DNA of 64,000 nt from Amycolatopsis bartoniae (GTDB lineage Bacteria > Actinomycetota > Actinomycetes > Mycobacteriales > Pseudonocardiaceae): contig NZ_JACHWH010000011.1 of assembly GCF_014191255.1 (NCBI RefSeq), positions 62,001-126,000 on the forward strand, in the 5' to 3' direction. How positions within the stretch are numbered: the first letter of the stretch is position 1; each line of letters begins with the position of its first letter. Both the position numbers and the translations under genes were made by a program. This document shows, piece after piece, positions 35,574 through 43,953 of this stretch. The notes beneath the pieces were generated by a model. It did no database searches, was not told the DNA's origin, and saw only the letters and a list, made by a program, of their open reading frames with translations.

Positions 35574-35993
35574 TCAGCTGCCGATGCCCAGGGCGGCGAG
35601 CAGGACGAGCACGACGGTGGCGACGGCGACCAGTCCGTGCGCGCCGACCACGGCGACCGGGAAGTGCTGCTCGGGGGCCGCGTCTGCGCTCGCCGCGGTC
35701 GCGGTGCGGGTGCGGTAGCCGGGGATCCACCGGGCCAGCATGGTGAAGCCCAGCAAGGCGACCGGTACGAGCAGGATGAACGCGATCCACGCGAGCGTCG
35801 TGCCGCCGGCGATCAGGTAGATGATCCACAGGACCAGTCCGACCGCGGCGAGGGCGAAGTGCCCGAAGATCAGTCCCGGGGAGAACCGGCTGCGTTCGGG
35901 CTTGCGGGTGCCGCCCTTGGCGACCCAGGTGCCCAGCATGACGAAACCGCCGACGGCGGTGACCAGCCAAGCGATCAGCGCGGCGATGTCCAT
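35574..35993 (-). CDS. Small integral membrane protein
   Basis: A 139-aa protein with four predicted membrane helices: ~3-22 (IAALIAWLVTAVGGFVMLG), ~41-65 (GLIFGHFALAAVGLVLWIIY), ~68-88 (LAWIAFILLVPVALLGFTML) and ~113-136. A basic loop KGGTRKPERSRFS follows helix 1. I recognise no named family. It lies between the DUF2231-type protein and the reductase with standard spacing (GAGGAGAG before the ATG), so it belongs to the same probable redox unit. Confidence 0.75.
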   Translation of the reverse strand: MDIAALIAWLVTAVGGFVMLGTWVAKGGTRKPERSRFSPGLIFGHFALAAVGLVLWIIYLIAGGTTLAWIAFILLVPVALLGFTMLARWIPGYRTRTATAASADAAPEQHFPVAVVGAHGLVAVATVVLVLLAALGIGS

Positions 35994-36031
35994 GAAAACT
36001 CTCCTCGATGTGGTGGTGGGAACGGAATGGT

Positions 36032-36556
36032 TCAGGCGGCGTGACGGGTCGCGTAGCCCTCGGCCTGGGTGGATTCGGCGGCGACACGGACGCCGTAGTG
36101 GTAGGCCAGCTTGCCGCCGAGGTAGCCGGACGCGGCGAGCGCGACGAGTGCGGCCGCTGACAGCACCAGCGGGCCGATCCCGACCGGACCGGCTCCGGCC
36201 GAGGCCGCGCGGCGCCAGAAGAAGCCGACGACGTAGGCCGCGGTGACCACGAGGTTGAGGCTCATGTGCGTCAGCCCGGTGCGGAACGCCGGCGTGCCGG
36301 TGGGGATGGCCAGCAGGTCGAGGGTGCCGATCAGAGCCGCGGCGAGCGCGCCGATCACCCCGATCGCGATGAGCCACACCGAGCCCCGCGCCAGGAAACC
36401 GGGGTCGCCGACGATCCGCGAACCGATGTCGAACACCAGGCTGGAGACCCAGGCACCGATGGGAACGGTGACCAGGATCGGGTGGAAGGGGTGCCCGTAC
36501 GGGCCGGCCAGCGCGGCGCTCACCGGCTGCTTCGCCTGTTCGAGTTCGTGCGTCAT
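36032..36556 (-). CDS. DUF2231-type membrane protein
   Basis: A 174-aa protein with four membrane helices. The GHPFHPILVTVPIGAW motif near residue 21 is the DUF2231 signature, with conserved His residues at the membrane face that may bind haem or metal. Helices follow at ~58-84, ~95-115 and ~125-147. The tail GYLGGKLAYHYGVRV is also common in the family. It is the first gene of the minus-strand redox unit and is divergent from a Cys-rich regulator. Confidence 0.85.
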   Translation of the reverse strand: MTHELEQAKQPVSAALAGPYGHPFHPILVTVPIGAWVSSLVFDIGSRIVGDPGFLARGSVWLIAIGVIGALAAALIGTLDLLAIPTGTPAFRTGLTHMSLNLVVTAAYVVGFFWRRAASAGAGPVGIGPLVLSAAALVALAASGYLGGKLAYHYGVRVAAESTQAEGYATRHAA

Positions 36557-36643
36557 GGTGGACCACTCCTTTTCGCCAGCGAAGTTTGGTCTTATTACCG
36601 GTGGCGGTCAAGTGGAGCAGGTAAGCGGTACCCGTTTGGAGTT

Positions 36644-36657
36644 ACATCCACGGATGT
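36644..36657. promoter_or_regulatory. Palindrome ACATCC-AC-GGATGT, candidate operator
   Basis: Perfect 6-bp arms with a 2-bp centre lie 18 bp before the regulator start, in the 119-bp divergent region with the DUF2231 operon. It is a good site for autoregulation by the adjacent ArsR-like protein (inference). Confidence 0.5.
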
Positions 36658-36675
36658 TGGTGTTAGCCTGCTGCC

Positions 36676-37389
36676 ATGGACCAGGAGCCGATCAGCGCGC
36701 TCGCCGCGCTGGACGATCCGCTGCGGCGCGGGATGTACAGCCACATCCGCCAGACCCGGCACCCGGTCACCCGCGACGAGGCCGCCGAAGCGGTCGGGAT
36801 CTCCCGCAAGCTGGCCGCGTTCCACCTCGACAAGCTGGTCGATGCCGGATTGCTGCGGACGCGCTACGAGTTCGTCGGCGGGATCCGCAAGGTCGGACGC
36901 GCCCCCAAGGTCTACGAGCCGTCCGACCTCGAAGTGCAGGTGAGCATCCCGCCGCGCCAGCACGACGTCCTCGCCGAAATCCTGCTGGACGCCGTCCTCG
37001 ACGAAGGCGACGGTGAGACCGCACGCGACTCGGCACTGCGCGCCGCCCGCCGCCACGGCGAGACGCTCGGCGCAGCGGAACGCGGCGCGGTCCGGCCCGG
37101 ACGCCTCGGCACCGAGCGCGCCCTGACCCTCACCTCCGCGATCGTCGAACGCCACGGCTTCGAACCGGACCGGGAAACCCCGGCGTGCCTGCGGCTACGC
37201 AACTGCCCGTTCCATCCACTGGCCGCCAAGGCTCCCGACCTCGTGTGCGGCATCAACCTGGCCTTCCTCAGCGGTGTGCTCAACGGTATCCAGGCCCCCA
37301 CCGTCGAAGCCGTCCTCGATCCTCGTGCCGGCGAATGCTGCGTGGAACTCCGCTCCGCCACGCCCAGTGATGACTCGGCTTCTGCGTAA
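36676..37389 (+). CDS. ArsR/SufR-like winged-helix regulator with C-terminal cysteines
   Basis: A 237-aa protein. The winged helix lies at ~8-80 (LAALDDPLRRGMYSHIRQ, VGISRKLAAFHLDKLVDAGL). The C-terminal half carries the Cys pattern ACLRLRNCPFH...LVCGINLAFL...ECCVEL. In SufR-type relatives such cysteines hold an Fe-S cluster that senses iron or redox state; that role here is inferred. It is divergent from the ferredoxin reductase/DUF2231 operon and very likely controls it. The ATG at 36676 fits the homology; no strong ribosome site is present. Confidence 0.85.
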   Translation: MDQEPISALAALDDPLRRGMYSHIRQTRHPVTRDEAAEAVGISRKLAAFHLDKLVDAGLLRTRYEFVGGIRKVGRAPKVYEPSDLEVQVSIPPRQHDVLAEILLDAVLDEGDGETARDSALRAARRHGETLGAAERGAVRPGRLGTERALTLTSAIVERHGFEPDRETPACLRLRNCPFHPLAAKAPDLVCGINLAFLSGVLNGIQAPTVEAVLDPRAGECCVELRSATPSDDSASA

Positions 37390-37519
37390 GGCAGTCGAGG
37401 CCGGCGGAACGGATTTCCCAAGCTGAGCTGGTCGACCGTCGCCTACCGGGCCGCGCTCTCAGCCACGAGTTCTGCGCGGGTCTGGACCGCGAGCCGGCAC
37501 CCGGCAGGCAGGACAACGC

Positions 37520-38095
37520 AGATGGGTCAGAACTCGATGTCCAGCGCCACGACCTGTCCCGGAACCAGAGGCTGGAGCTCGCCGTGGCTGTGGGATGGGC
37601 AGTAGGGTTCGCCGCGTGCTCGGTGATGTCGGTCAACCACGTCACGTTCGGCGCGGGAGCGGTGAAGTCGCGGCGGATGAGGTCGTCGTGCACCGGCGGC
37701 CCCGCCGGACGGGAGCGGCCTTTCTTTGTGGTGTGCAGTGAGAAGATCTTTTGCCTGGAGCAGATCCGCCACACCCGGTTCTCCGAGGCGGTGAACCCGC
37801 GACGGGCGAGTTCGTCAGCGATGAACCGTATCGGTCGGCCGGGTCGTCGGCGTGGATCTCGAGGGCGGCGTTGATCAGGGGTGCGTCGTCCCAGTCCCGC
37901 TGAGAGAATGGGGCGGCGCGCCACTGGTAGTAGGCCTGCCGGGAGATGCCAGGTGGGCCGCGGCCTTGCGCAGGACCTCGTTCTCCTGCTCCAGCAGCCG
38001 GTTGCGCTTGCGCAACTCCCGCAGCTCAGCGGACTCCTCCCGGGTCACGCCGGGCCGGATGCCGTCCTTGATGTCGGCGGCGGGGCAGACCCGGA
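37520..38095 (-). pseudogene. IS3-family element remnant (OrfA tail and OrfB front)
   Basis: On the minus strand, an OrfA end with a leucine-zipper-like helix (REESAELRELRKRNRLLEQE, NEVLRKAAAHLA) is followed by OrfB pieces. These are FIADELARRGFTASENRVWR, ICSRQKIFSLHTTKKGRS and APNVTWLTDITEH (first catalytic Asp), separated by frameshifts. The element stops just after that Asp. The 3' part of the same kind of element (starting LRAVKDCYSNKIVGYS) is found at 3623-4076. Confidence 0.8.
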
Positions 38096-38612
38096 ACCTG
38101 CATGGCTGCCTCGGGTCGACCGCACAACTCAGGCCTGTTCGAGTAGGGCCACAAACGACAACATCCCGATCGGTAGCCCCTCGACCTGACGAACCGCAGG
38201 TCAGAGATGCTGCAGGGGCCCCTCACTGCCAGTAAGGTGCATTGAGCGCTGTACTAGCCCGCAACGGCCTGGACACGGTGGAGCGCTGTGCACGAATGAG
38301 GGGGTCGGCTGCGTTTGGGCACAAGCGACTGCTCGCCTACGGCGGCTCGGCACAGGCTCGGCGTAATAGTGGGCAGAGGATTATTCATCGAGGGGCGTTG
38401 GGCCGCGGCGACAGTCTCTGCATTTGCGGGCTTGAGAGGCTGCGGCGGACGCGAACGGCCAGCGGCACCTCCCGGGCCACTGATTCCTTTCCATTGCGAT
38501 CCGCCCGATGTGCATCAAAGTACTTGCGCTGGAAAGACCATATTTTGACAGGCCGACCTCGATTGAGCGCACTCAGCCTGTCAGCGCGCTGGCGCGGGCG
38601 ACGGACGAACGC
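38096..38612. other. Stretch without recognisable gene
   Basis: Open frames here (for example 38242-38619, plus) have no recognisable protein character and no ribosome site. I see no repeat, tRNA or terminator. Confidence 0.4.
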
Positions 38613-38897
38613 GTTGTGATGCCCCTTACGGGGTGTTCTTCTTGCGCCTCGCTCTGGCTTGGCGCTGCGCAAGGCCAGAGCGAGGAAGTAGGCCTTGCGG
38701 GCGGAGTCGGCACGCAAGGCCCGCTCCTCGGGCGGCAGGGTTCCGTCCGGGTCGACCTGTTTGTGGAACCGGTCCTCTGCTGCCTTGCGGGCCGCCGCGG
38801 TGCGGGCCGTGCGGTCGTCGGTGTTCGCCTACGAGGCGTGAGCGGCGATCTGCGCACGGAGCCGGCGCTGCTCGGGAGTTAACTCGTCAGAGGCCAT
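38613..38897 (-). pseudogene. Conserved actinobacterial small hypothetical protein, nonsense-mutated
   Basis: The minus strand reads MASDELTPEQRRLRAQIAAH, AS, then TAG in place of the usual Trp codon (residue 23, at 38831-38829). ANTDDRTARTAAARKAAEDR, FHKQVDPDGTLPPEERALRA and DSARKAYFLALALRSAK follow. The sequence is of a small charged protein widely seen in actinomycetes, of unknown function. The end also runs into unrelated sequence after RSAKPERGARR. Confidence 0.75.
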
Positions 38898-38918
38898 GGG
38901 TCGAGCACAGCACAGCGG

Positions 38919-39060
38919 TGTCACCGGCCCATGCGCTGACCTGCGGAAACAGAGAATTTGGTGCTCAGGGTGGGTACGTTGAGCTCAACTCAAGCAGTTT
39001 GAGCCCATCTGCGGAACAGTCACCGCTCCAGTTTCGCTCCGGCTCCTTCGCCCCAGGTCC
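38919..39060. repeat. Imperfect direct repeat of the tRNA-Pro flank (copy 1)
   Basis: It shares long blocks with 50859-51000: ATGCGCTGACCTG, GGAAACAGAGAA, and ACAGTCACCGCTCCAGTTTC through CTCCTTCGCCCCA. I estimate about 80-85% identity. Copy 2 directly adjoins the tRNA-Pro half gene; copy 1 adjoins an IS110 relic. Confidence 0.8.
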
Positions 39061-39074
39061 GCCGCTTCTGACCC

Positions 39075-39467
39075 GTGCTGCAGCAACGCAAATCTGTTGC
39101 CGAGCAGGTGGAGGGAATACTTGATGCACACCCTCTTGCCGGGGTCCTGACCTCGATGCCCGGCATCGGAGTCAGGACCGCAGCCCGCATCCTGCTCGAG
39201 ATCGGCGACGCTTCCAACTTCGCCTCCTCGGGACATCTCGTGGCTTACGCCGGCATCGCCCCGGTCACCCGCAGCTCCGCCACCAGCATCAAGGGCGAGC
39301 ATCCTGCCCGCACCGGCAACCGCCAGCTCAAACGCGCCTTCTTCCTCGCCGCGTTCGCCGCCCTCATCTGCCTCGCCCGACGCCGCTGCGACGTCCTCTG
39401 CGCCATGCTCCGCAACCGAACCCACGACCGACACCCCGAGCCAGCTCCCACGACGGCAGTCGCGTGA
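39075..39467 (+). pseudogene. IS110-family transposase, C-terminal fragment with deletion
   Basis: About 130 codons of the Transposase_20 domain remain: LTSMPGIGVRTAARILLEIG, GHLVAYAGIAPVTRSSATS, GEHPARTGNRQLKRAFFLAA. A deletion then joins FAAL directly to ICLARRRCDVLCAMLRN, removing the usual ~25-residue stretch (YYDRKRAEGK region). The N-terminal RuvC-like half is missing. It differs from the intact IS110 at 54.9 kb. Confidence 0.85.
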
Positions 39468-39508
39468 CAAACCCGTAGGGGCACCCCCGGGGTGCGCGGA
39501 ACCGTGAG

Positions 39509-40492
39509 TCATGAAGTCCTTTTCTGGGAGTTCGATGGCGTGAGGCCCGCCGCTTCCAGGTCGGCCCAGAAGTCGTCCGGAATGGGCCGGCCGGCGATCG
39601 CGATATTCCTTCGAACTTCGGCCGCCGATCGGTTACCGACGACGACCGCGGCGACGGCCGGGTGACGGACCGGGTAGGTCAGCGCCGCGGCGGCGAGGTC
39701 GACATCGTGCACCCGGCACAAGTCCACGATGCGGGCTACCCGATTTTGGACTTCTGGCGTCGGTTTGCCGTAGTCGTAGGTCGCGTCGGGGTCTCCTGTG
39801 GCCAATATCCCCGTGTTGAATGGTGAGGCGATCACCACCGAGTGGCCGGACTCGAGACAGTAAGGCAGCAACTCGTGTAGTGGTTCGTGGTTGAGCAAGG
39901 TGTAGGACCCCGCCATGATGAATCCGTCAACCGCCGCGTTTCGGGCGATCGACAGACACACGTCCGGTTGCCGCGAAGACACCCCTATCGCCCGGATCAT
40001 GCCCTCGTCCCGGAGCTGCGCGAGCGTGGGCAGACATTCGTCGAGCACGAGAGCGAGAACGTCGTCGAACTGGTCGCCGTGCATCTCCCGGTCGACGTCG
40101 TGGGCATACACGATGTCGACGCGGTCCGTTCCCAGGCGTTCGAGGCTGCGGGACACGGACTCCCGTGTCGCTGAAGCGGAGAAGTCGAACTGGCGAGCGG
40201 AGTGCAGATCCACCGCCTCCGGCCGGTTGGGCAGTCGCCCGACCTTGGTCGATATGACCAGTTCGTTCCGCTCGTGACGGCGGACGAAGCGTCCGAGCCG
40301 CCGCTCGCTCTCCCCGCTCAGATACAGCGGGGCCGTGTCGAAATCCCGTACTCCGTGTTGCCAGGCCGCCTCGAGCATTTCATCGAAGGCGCGCTCGCCG
40401 TCCCGGTTCGACTGGGTGCCGGCCCCGACCCCGAGCCAGCCTAGGGTGACGCTCGTCCGCCCGAAAGAGGTCCGGGCTTGTGTGCCGATCAC
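39509..40492 (-). CDS. Aldo/keto reductase (aldose dehydrogenase-like)
   Basis: A 327-aa AKR. The barrel opens FGRTSVTLGWLGVGAG, and VRDFDTAPLYLSGESERRLG carries the catalytic Asp and Tyr. LVISTKVGR has the Lys, and DRVDIVYAHDVDRE the His region. The NADPH-binding end is VRHPAVAAVVVGNRSAAEVR. This branch includes D-threo-aldose (L-fucose) 1-dehydrogenases and pyridoxal dehydrogenase. I chose GTG at 40492 because GGAG lies 7 nt upstream; a GTG at 40498 is close by. It is divergent from a sugar isomerase-like gene, and both probably serve one sugar or polyol pathway. Confidence 0.88.
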   Translation of the reverse strand: MIGTQARTSFGRTSVTLGWLGVGAGTQSNRDGERAFDEMLEAAWQHGVRDFDTAPLYLSGESERRLGRFVRRHERNELVISTKVGRLPNRPEAVDLHSARQFDFSASATRESVSRSLERLGTDRVDIVYAHDVDREMHGDQFDDVLALVLDECLPTLAQLRDEGMIRAIGVSSRQPDVCLSIARNAAVDGFIMAGSYTLLNHEPLHELLPYCLESGHSVVIASPFNTGILATGDPDATYDYGKPTPEVQNRVARIVDLCRVHDVDLAAAALTYPVRHPAVAAVVVGNRSAAEVRRNIAIAGRPIPDDFWADLEAAGLTPSNSQKRTS

Positions 40493-40661
40493 TGTCACGC
40501 TCCACCTCGAAAAGTTGTCCGGTTCGGCTGCTGCGGCCCGCGATGGCCGTGTCGCCAGTGTCGGCTGCCGCAGCCTGGTTCCCCTGCGTGATACGTCATC
40601 CGGGCATCGCCGACATGTACGGGATATCGCCATGCCCACTCGCCCCTGGCGATCGATACCG

Positions 40662-40673
40662 CTGAGGTCTCAG
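40662..40673. promoter_or_regulatory. Palindrome CTGAG-GT-CTCAG in divergent region
   Basis: Symmetric arms lie between the aldo/keto reductase and the isomerase gene. They are framed by a wider inverted pair, CGATACCG (40654-40661) and CGGTATAT (40685-40692). It is a candidate operator for the LysR protein at the end of the cluster (inference). Confidence 0.35.
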
Positions 40674-40759
40674 AACAGTCCGATCGGTATATCACCACAC
40701 TCCAGCGACGAAGCCTCGACGAATCTGGTCTCCAGCAACGTCGCACGGAAGGACGCCGA

Positions 40760-41632
40760 ATGCGCTACGGATATGCCACGGTCGGGCTGCCCACGCTCGA
40801 CCCCGCGGAGGCCATTGCCGCGGCAGCGGAGGCCGGATATGCGGGCCTCGAATGGAAGGTCGGCGAGGCACCGCACGCGATCGGCAGCAGCGCCGAGACC
40901 TTCCTGGTCGGAAACCGCACCACGTTATCCCTGGATCCCGCGGACGGCAGGCGGGTCGCTCGGCTGAGCGCAGCCGCGGGACTCTCGGTGATCGGTCTCA
41001 GCCCCTATGTGCGCAGCGGCGACTTGTCTGGTTTGGACAAGGTGCTGGCCGTCGCAGAAGCTTCGGGAGCGCCGCAGATCCGGCTGCAGGGCCCTCGGTT
41101 CGAGCCGGGTGGTCCGGACTACCACGAGCTTTCCGCCCATTTCCTCGCCTTTCTCACCGACGCCGCCGAACACGCCATCCGGGCCGGCGTGCGGCTCGTC
41201 GTCGAGATCCATCAGCACACCTTGTTTCCCAGTGCGTCGCTGGCACAACGGCTGGTCTCGCAGTTCGACCCCACCAGGGTCGGCGTCATCTACGACGTGG
41301 GGAACATGGTGTTCGAGGGCTACGAAGACTATCGGATCGGTACCGCCTTGCTCGGGCCGTATCTGCACCACGTCCACCTGAAGAACGCCGTCTTCCGGCC
41401 AGTGGACGGCAGGGGTCCAGTGCGGGTGCACCGTCCAAGGTGGAGCCCTCTGGATGACGGCGTGGTCGACGTGCCGGGGGTGCTCGCGTATCTGGACGAG
41501 ATCGGGTACGAGGGCTGGGTGTCGCTGGAGGATCTCAGTACCGTGCGCGATCCAGTGGAAACGCTGCGCTACAACGCGAGCGTGCTGTCTGCTTGCGGGG
41601 CACCGGGTTGGTCCGTGCCAGTGGCCGGCTGA
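40760..41632 (+). CDS. Sugar phosphate isomerase/epimerase-like TIM-barrel protein
   Basis: A 290-aa protein of the xylose-isomerase-like (AP endonuclease 2) superfamily. It opens MRYGYATVGLPTLDPAEAIA, AAEAGYAGLEWKVGE. The metal ligands are likely in VRLVVEIHQHTLFPS (Glu), VGVIYDVGNMVFEGY (Asp), HHVHLKNAVF (His) and WVSLEDLS (Glu). GGAAGGA precedes the ATG. Enzymes of this type isomerise or epimerise keto sugars or dehydrate inositol derivatives; no closer substrate can be given. It is first in an operon with an alpha/beta hydrolase (15-nt gap), then an MFS permease and a LysR regulator. Confidence 0.87.
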   Translation: MRYGYATVGLPTLDPAEAIAAAAEAGYAGLEWKVGEAPHAIGSSAETFLVGNRTTLSLDPADGRRVARLSAAAGLSVIGLSPYVRSGDLSGLDKVLAVAEASGAPQIRLQGPRFEPGGPDYHELSAHFLAFLTDAAEHAIRAGVRLVVEIHQHTLFPSASLAQRLVSQFDPTRVGVIYDVGNMVFEGYEDYRIGTALLGPYLHHVHLKNAVFRPVDGRGPVRVHRPRWSPLDDGVVDVPGVLAYLDEIGYEGWVSLEDLSTVRDPVETLRYNASVLSACGAPGWSVPVAG

Positions 41633-41647
41633 CAACGGAGGACCAAG

Positions 41648-42466
41648 ATGAAAACCCGATCTGTGACGGTCGCCGACGGAGTCGACTTGTTCTGCACCGA
41701 CAGCGGAGACAGTGCCGGCGCTGGGGCGCGCCCCGTCGTGCTCGTGCACGGCTGGCTCTGCGACTCCGACGACTGGATCCACCTGATTCCCCTGCTCACG
41801 CCTCATACCCGGGTCATCACCGTCGACCTGCGCGGCCACGGACGGTCGACCATCGCTCCCTCGGGTTACGGCCCGGCGGTCTTCGCCGACGACGTCGCCA
41901 CGGTCATGCGCGCGCTCGGCGTCTCGAACGCCGTGGTCGCCGGACATTCGGCTGGGGCGGAGGTGGGAGTGCTCGTCGGCGACCGCCATCCGGATCTGGT
42001 GGCCGGCCTGGTCGCCATCGATCCGGTATACGCGCTCCCGCCGGAGCGCCGCGCGGGGTTCGAGGCGCGTGCGAAGAAATTATCCGAACCCGGGGCGGCC
42101 GCGCTCGCGGCGGCCCATTTCGCCTTGATCGAAGGGCCGCACACGCCAGCCTACCTCCGGGAATGGCACCAACGAAGGCCGTTCGCGATCGCGCCGCACG
42201 TCATGGTGGAAACCTCCCGGGCCTTCGCACTGGGGCCTGACAGCATCCGGCTGCGTCCTGGGGCCGACGTCGTACTCCTCCGCAGGAGGGTGCCGGTGTT
42301 CGCCGTCTATCGGGACGCGGCACAGGCCGCGCTCGACCAGGCTCTGAGCCCGCACCCGGCCAGCGAAATCCACACCTGGCCCGACGCCGGGCATTGGCTG
42401 CACCAGGAAGATCCGGTCCGCTTCCACCGGGAGCTCTGCCGCTGGCTGGCACGACTCGATCGCTGA
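41648..42466 (+). CDS. Alpha/beta hydrolase
   Basis: A 272-aa hydrolase. VVLVHGWLCDSDDWIHLIPL has the oxyanion HGW, VVAGHSAGAEVGVLVG the nucleophile Ser, and TWPDAGHWLHQEDPVRFHR the catalytic His. There is no signal peptide. GGAGGA lies 7 nt before the ATG. It is spaced 15 nt from the isomerase gene and so is co-transcribed. Candidate work: lactone or ester opening in the same pathway (inference). Confidence 0.88.
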   Translation: MKTRSVTVADGVDLFCTDSGDSAGAGARPVVLVHGWLCDSDDWIHLIPLLTPHTRVITVDLRGHGRSTIAPSGYGPAVFADDVATVMRALGVSNAVVAGHSAGAEVGVLVGDRHPDLVAGLVAIDPVYALPPERRAGFEARAKKLSEPGAAALAAAHFALIEGPHTPAYLREWHQRRPFAIAPHVMVETSRAFALGPDSIRLRPGADVVLLRRRVPVFAVYRDAAQAALDQALSPHPASEIHTWPDAGHWLHQEDPVRFHRELCRWLARLDR

Positions 42467-42622
42467 ACACCGAGAGGACTCAGGTATCGCATCGGTCCGA
42501 TCGGCATATGGCGAGCCGCCAGGCCGATCCGCTTGATCGATAGTCGGAACACACCGCGAGCACCAACCCGCAGACACCGAATCTCCCGATCGCACGCCCA
42601 CAGTCCGGACAAGGAGGTCCAC

Positions 42623-43927
42623 ATGGACACTACGGAATCCACCACGAGCACCACGCCCCAACCGGCGGAGACAACGTTACCCAGGCCATCCGGCTACCGC
42701 TGGATGATCCTGTTCCTGTGCTGGCTGGCCTTCACCGTCATCTACGTCAACCGCACCGCCTGGTCGGTGGTGGCCGTCAGCGCCTCGCACTCGCTCCGGC
42801 TGTCCGTCGCCGAACTCGGGATCTTCGCCACGGCGATGTCCATCGGCTACGTCGTCACGAACATTCCCGGCGGTGTCGTCGCCGATCTGATCGGCGGCCG
42901 CACCGCCGTCGGAATCTCGCTGGTCGCCGCCGGCATCCTCACTTTCGTGTTCGGCACCGTCACCAACCTCGCCCTGGGCGTCGTAGTCCAGGTCCTCATC
43001 GGCCTCGTCAGCGGCGCCGACGTGGCCTCCTTCACCAAGCTCCTCAGCCGCTGGTTCCCGCTGCGGGAACGCGGCACAGCCTTTGGCCTCTACATCACCT
43101 CGACAGCGGTCGGGGGTGTGCTCGCCAACGCCACCATTCCCAGCCTCATGGCCAAACTGAGCTGGAACGGCGTCTACTTCGTACTCGGCCTGCTGTCCGT
43201 CGCGACCGGCATCCTTTGTTGGACGTTTCTGCGGAACGAACCACCCCGCGAGGTCGCGCCCATGCCGGAACCGGCCAAGTCACGGGGCAGCCGGCCGAGT
43301 GTGGCCATGATACTGAAAAACCGCAACCTCATCTCGCTTTCCGCCGCCGGCTTTGGCATGCAGTGGGGCACACTCGGCTTCCTGGCCTGGGGCAACTCAC
43401 TGATGGTCAAGGCATTCGGGCTGCCAACCGGGAAGGCGGCCCTCGTCATGGTCGTGGTCAGCACCACCGCGATCGGCATCAAACCCCTGGTGGGCTTCCT
43501 GTCCGACCGTGTCCGCGGCACCCGCAAGACCCATCTCATGGTCCTCAGCGGCTACTTCGTCCTGATCCTCATCGTATTCGGGCTTCTTCACAGCTACACC
43601 GCGATGCTCGCCTTCGCACCACTTCTCGGCGTCGGCGTCTACGGCTACACCGTCCTCACGAACTCGACCGTTCCCCAATACGCCGACCCGCGTCACGTCG
43701 GGAGCGCGTTCGGATTCGCCAACACGTCGTGGCAACTGGGCGGCGTGTTCGCGCCCATCGCCGTCGGCGCGGTCTTCGGTGCCACGGGATCACTCCTGCT
43801 CGCTCTCAGCGTGCTGGCGATCGGCCCGCTGCTCGGCGTCATCCTCCTTCTGCCGATCCGGGAAAAGCCCGAACCGGTGGCGGATGGACATGGCTTCGCC
43901 GGGAGCGGGAATCACGCCATAGAATGA
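42623..43927 (+). CDS. MFS transporter, anion:cation symporter (ACS)-like
   Basis: A 434-aa, 12-helix permease. YRWMILFLCWLAFTVIYVNR is the typical ACS entry with the Asn-Arg after helix 1, and TNIPGGVVADLIGGRTAV is the loop 2-3 motif. GADVASFTKLLSRWFPLRER matches the helix-4/5 signature (R.WFP..ER) of glucarate/hexuronate-type carriers. AAGGAGG precedes the ATG by 6 nt; an in-frame ATG at 42533 is less likely. It is probably the importer for the isomerase/hydrolase pathway, an acidic sugar or related acid. Confidence 0.9.
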   Translation: MDTTESTTSTTPQPAETTLPRPSGYRWMILFLCWLAFTVIYVNRTAWSVVAVSASHSLRLSVAELGIFATAMSIGYVVTNIPGGVVADLIGGRTAVGISLVAAGILTFVFGTVTNLALGVVVQVLIGLVSGADVASFTKLLSRWFPLRERGTAFGLYITSTAVGGVLANATIPSLMAKLSWNGVYFVLGLLSVATGILCWTFLRNEPPREVAPMPEPAKSRGSRPSVAMILKNRNLISLSAAGFGMQWGTLGFLAWGNSLMVKAFGLPTGKAALVMVVVSTTAIGIKPLVGFLSDRVRGTRKTHLMVLSGYFVLILIVFGLLHSYTAMLAFAPLLGVGVYGYTVLTNSTVPQYADPRHVGSAFGFANTSWQLGGVFAPIAVGAVFGATGSLLLALSVLAIGPLLGVILLLPIREKPEPVADGHGFAGSGNHAIE

Positions 43928-43953
43928 TCGGGCGGCGGAGTTAAGGAGCGAAG

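Noticed and set aside
38242..38619. 125-codon plus frame
   Set aside because: No homology or ribosome site; it overlaps the relic of a known small-protein family on the other strand.
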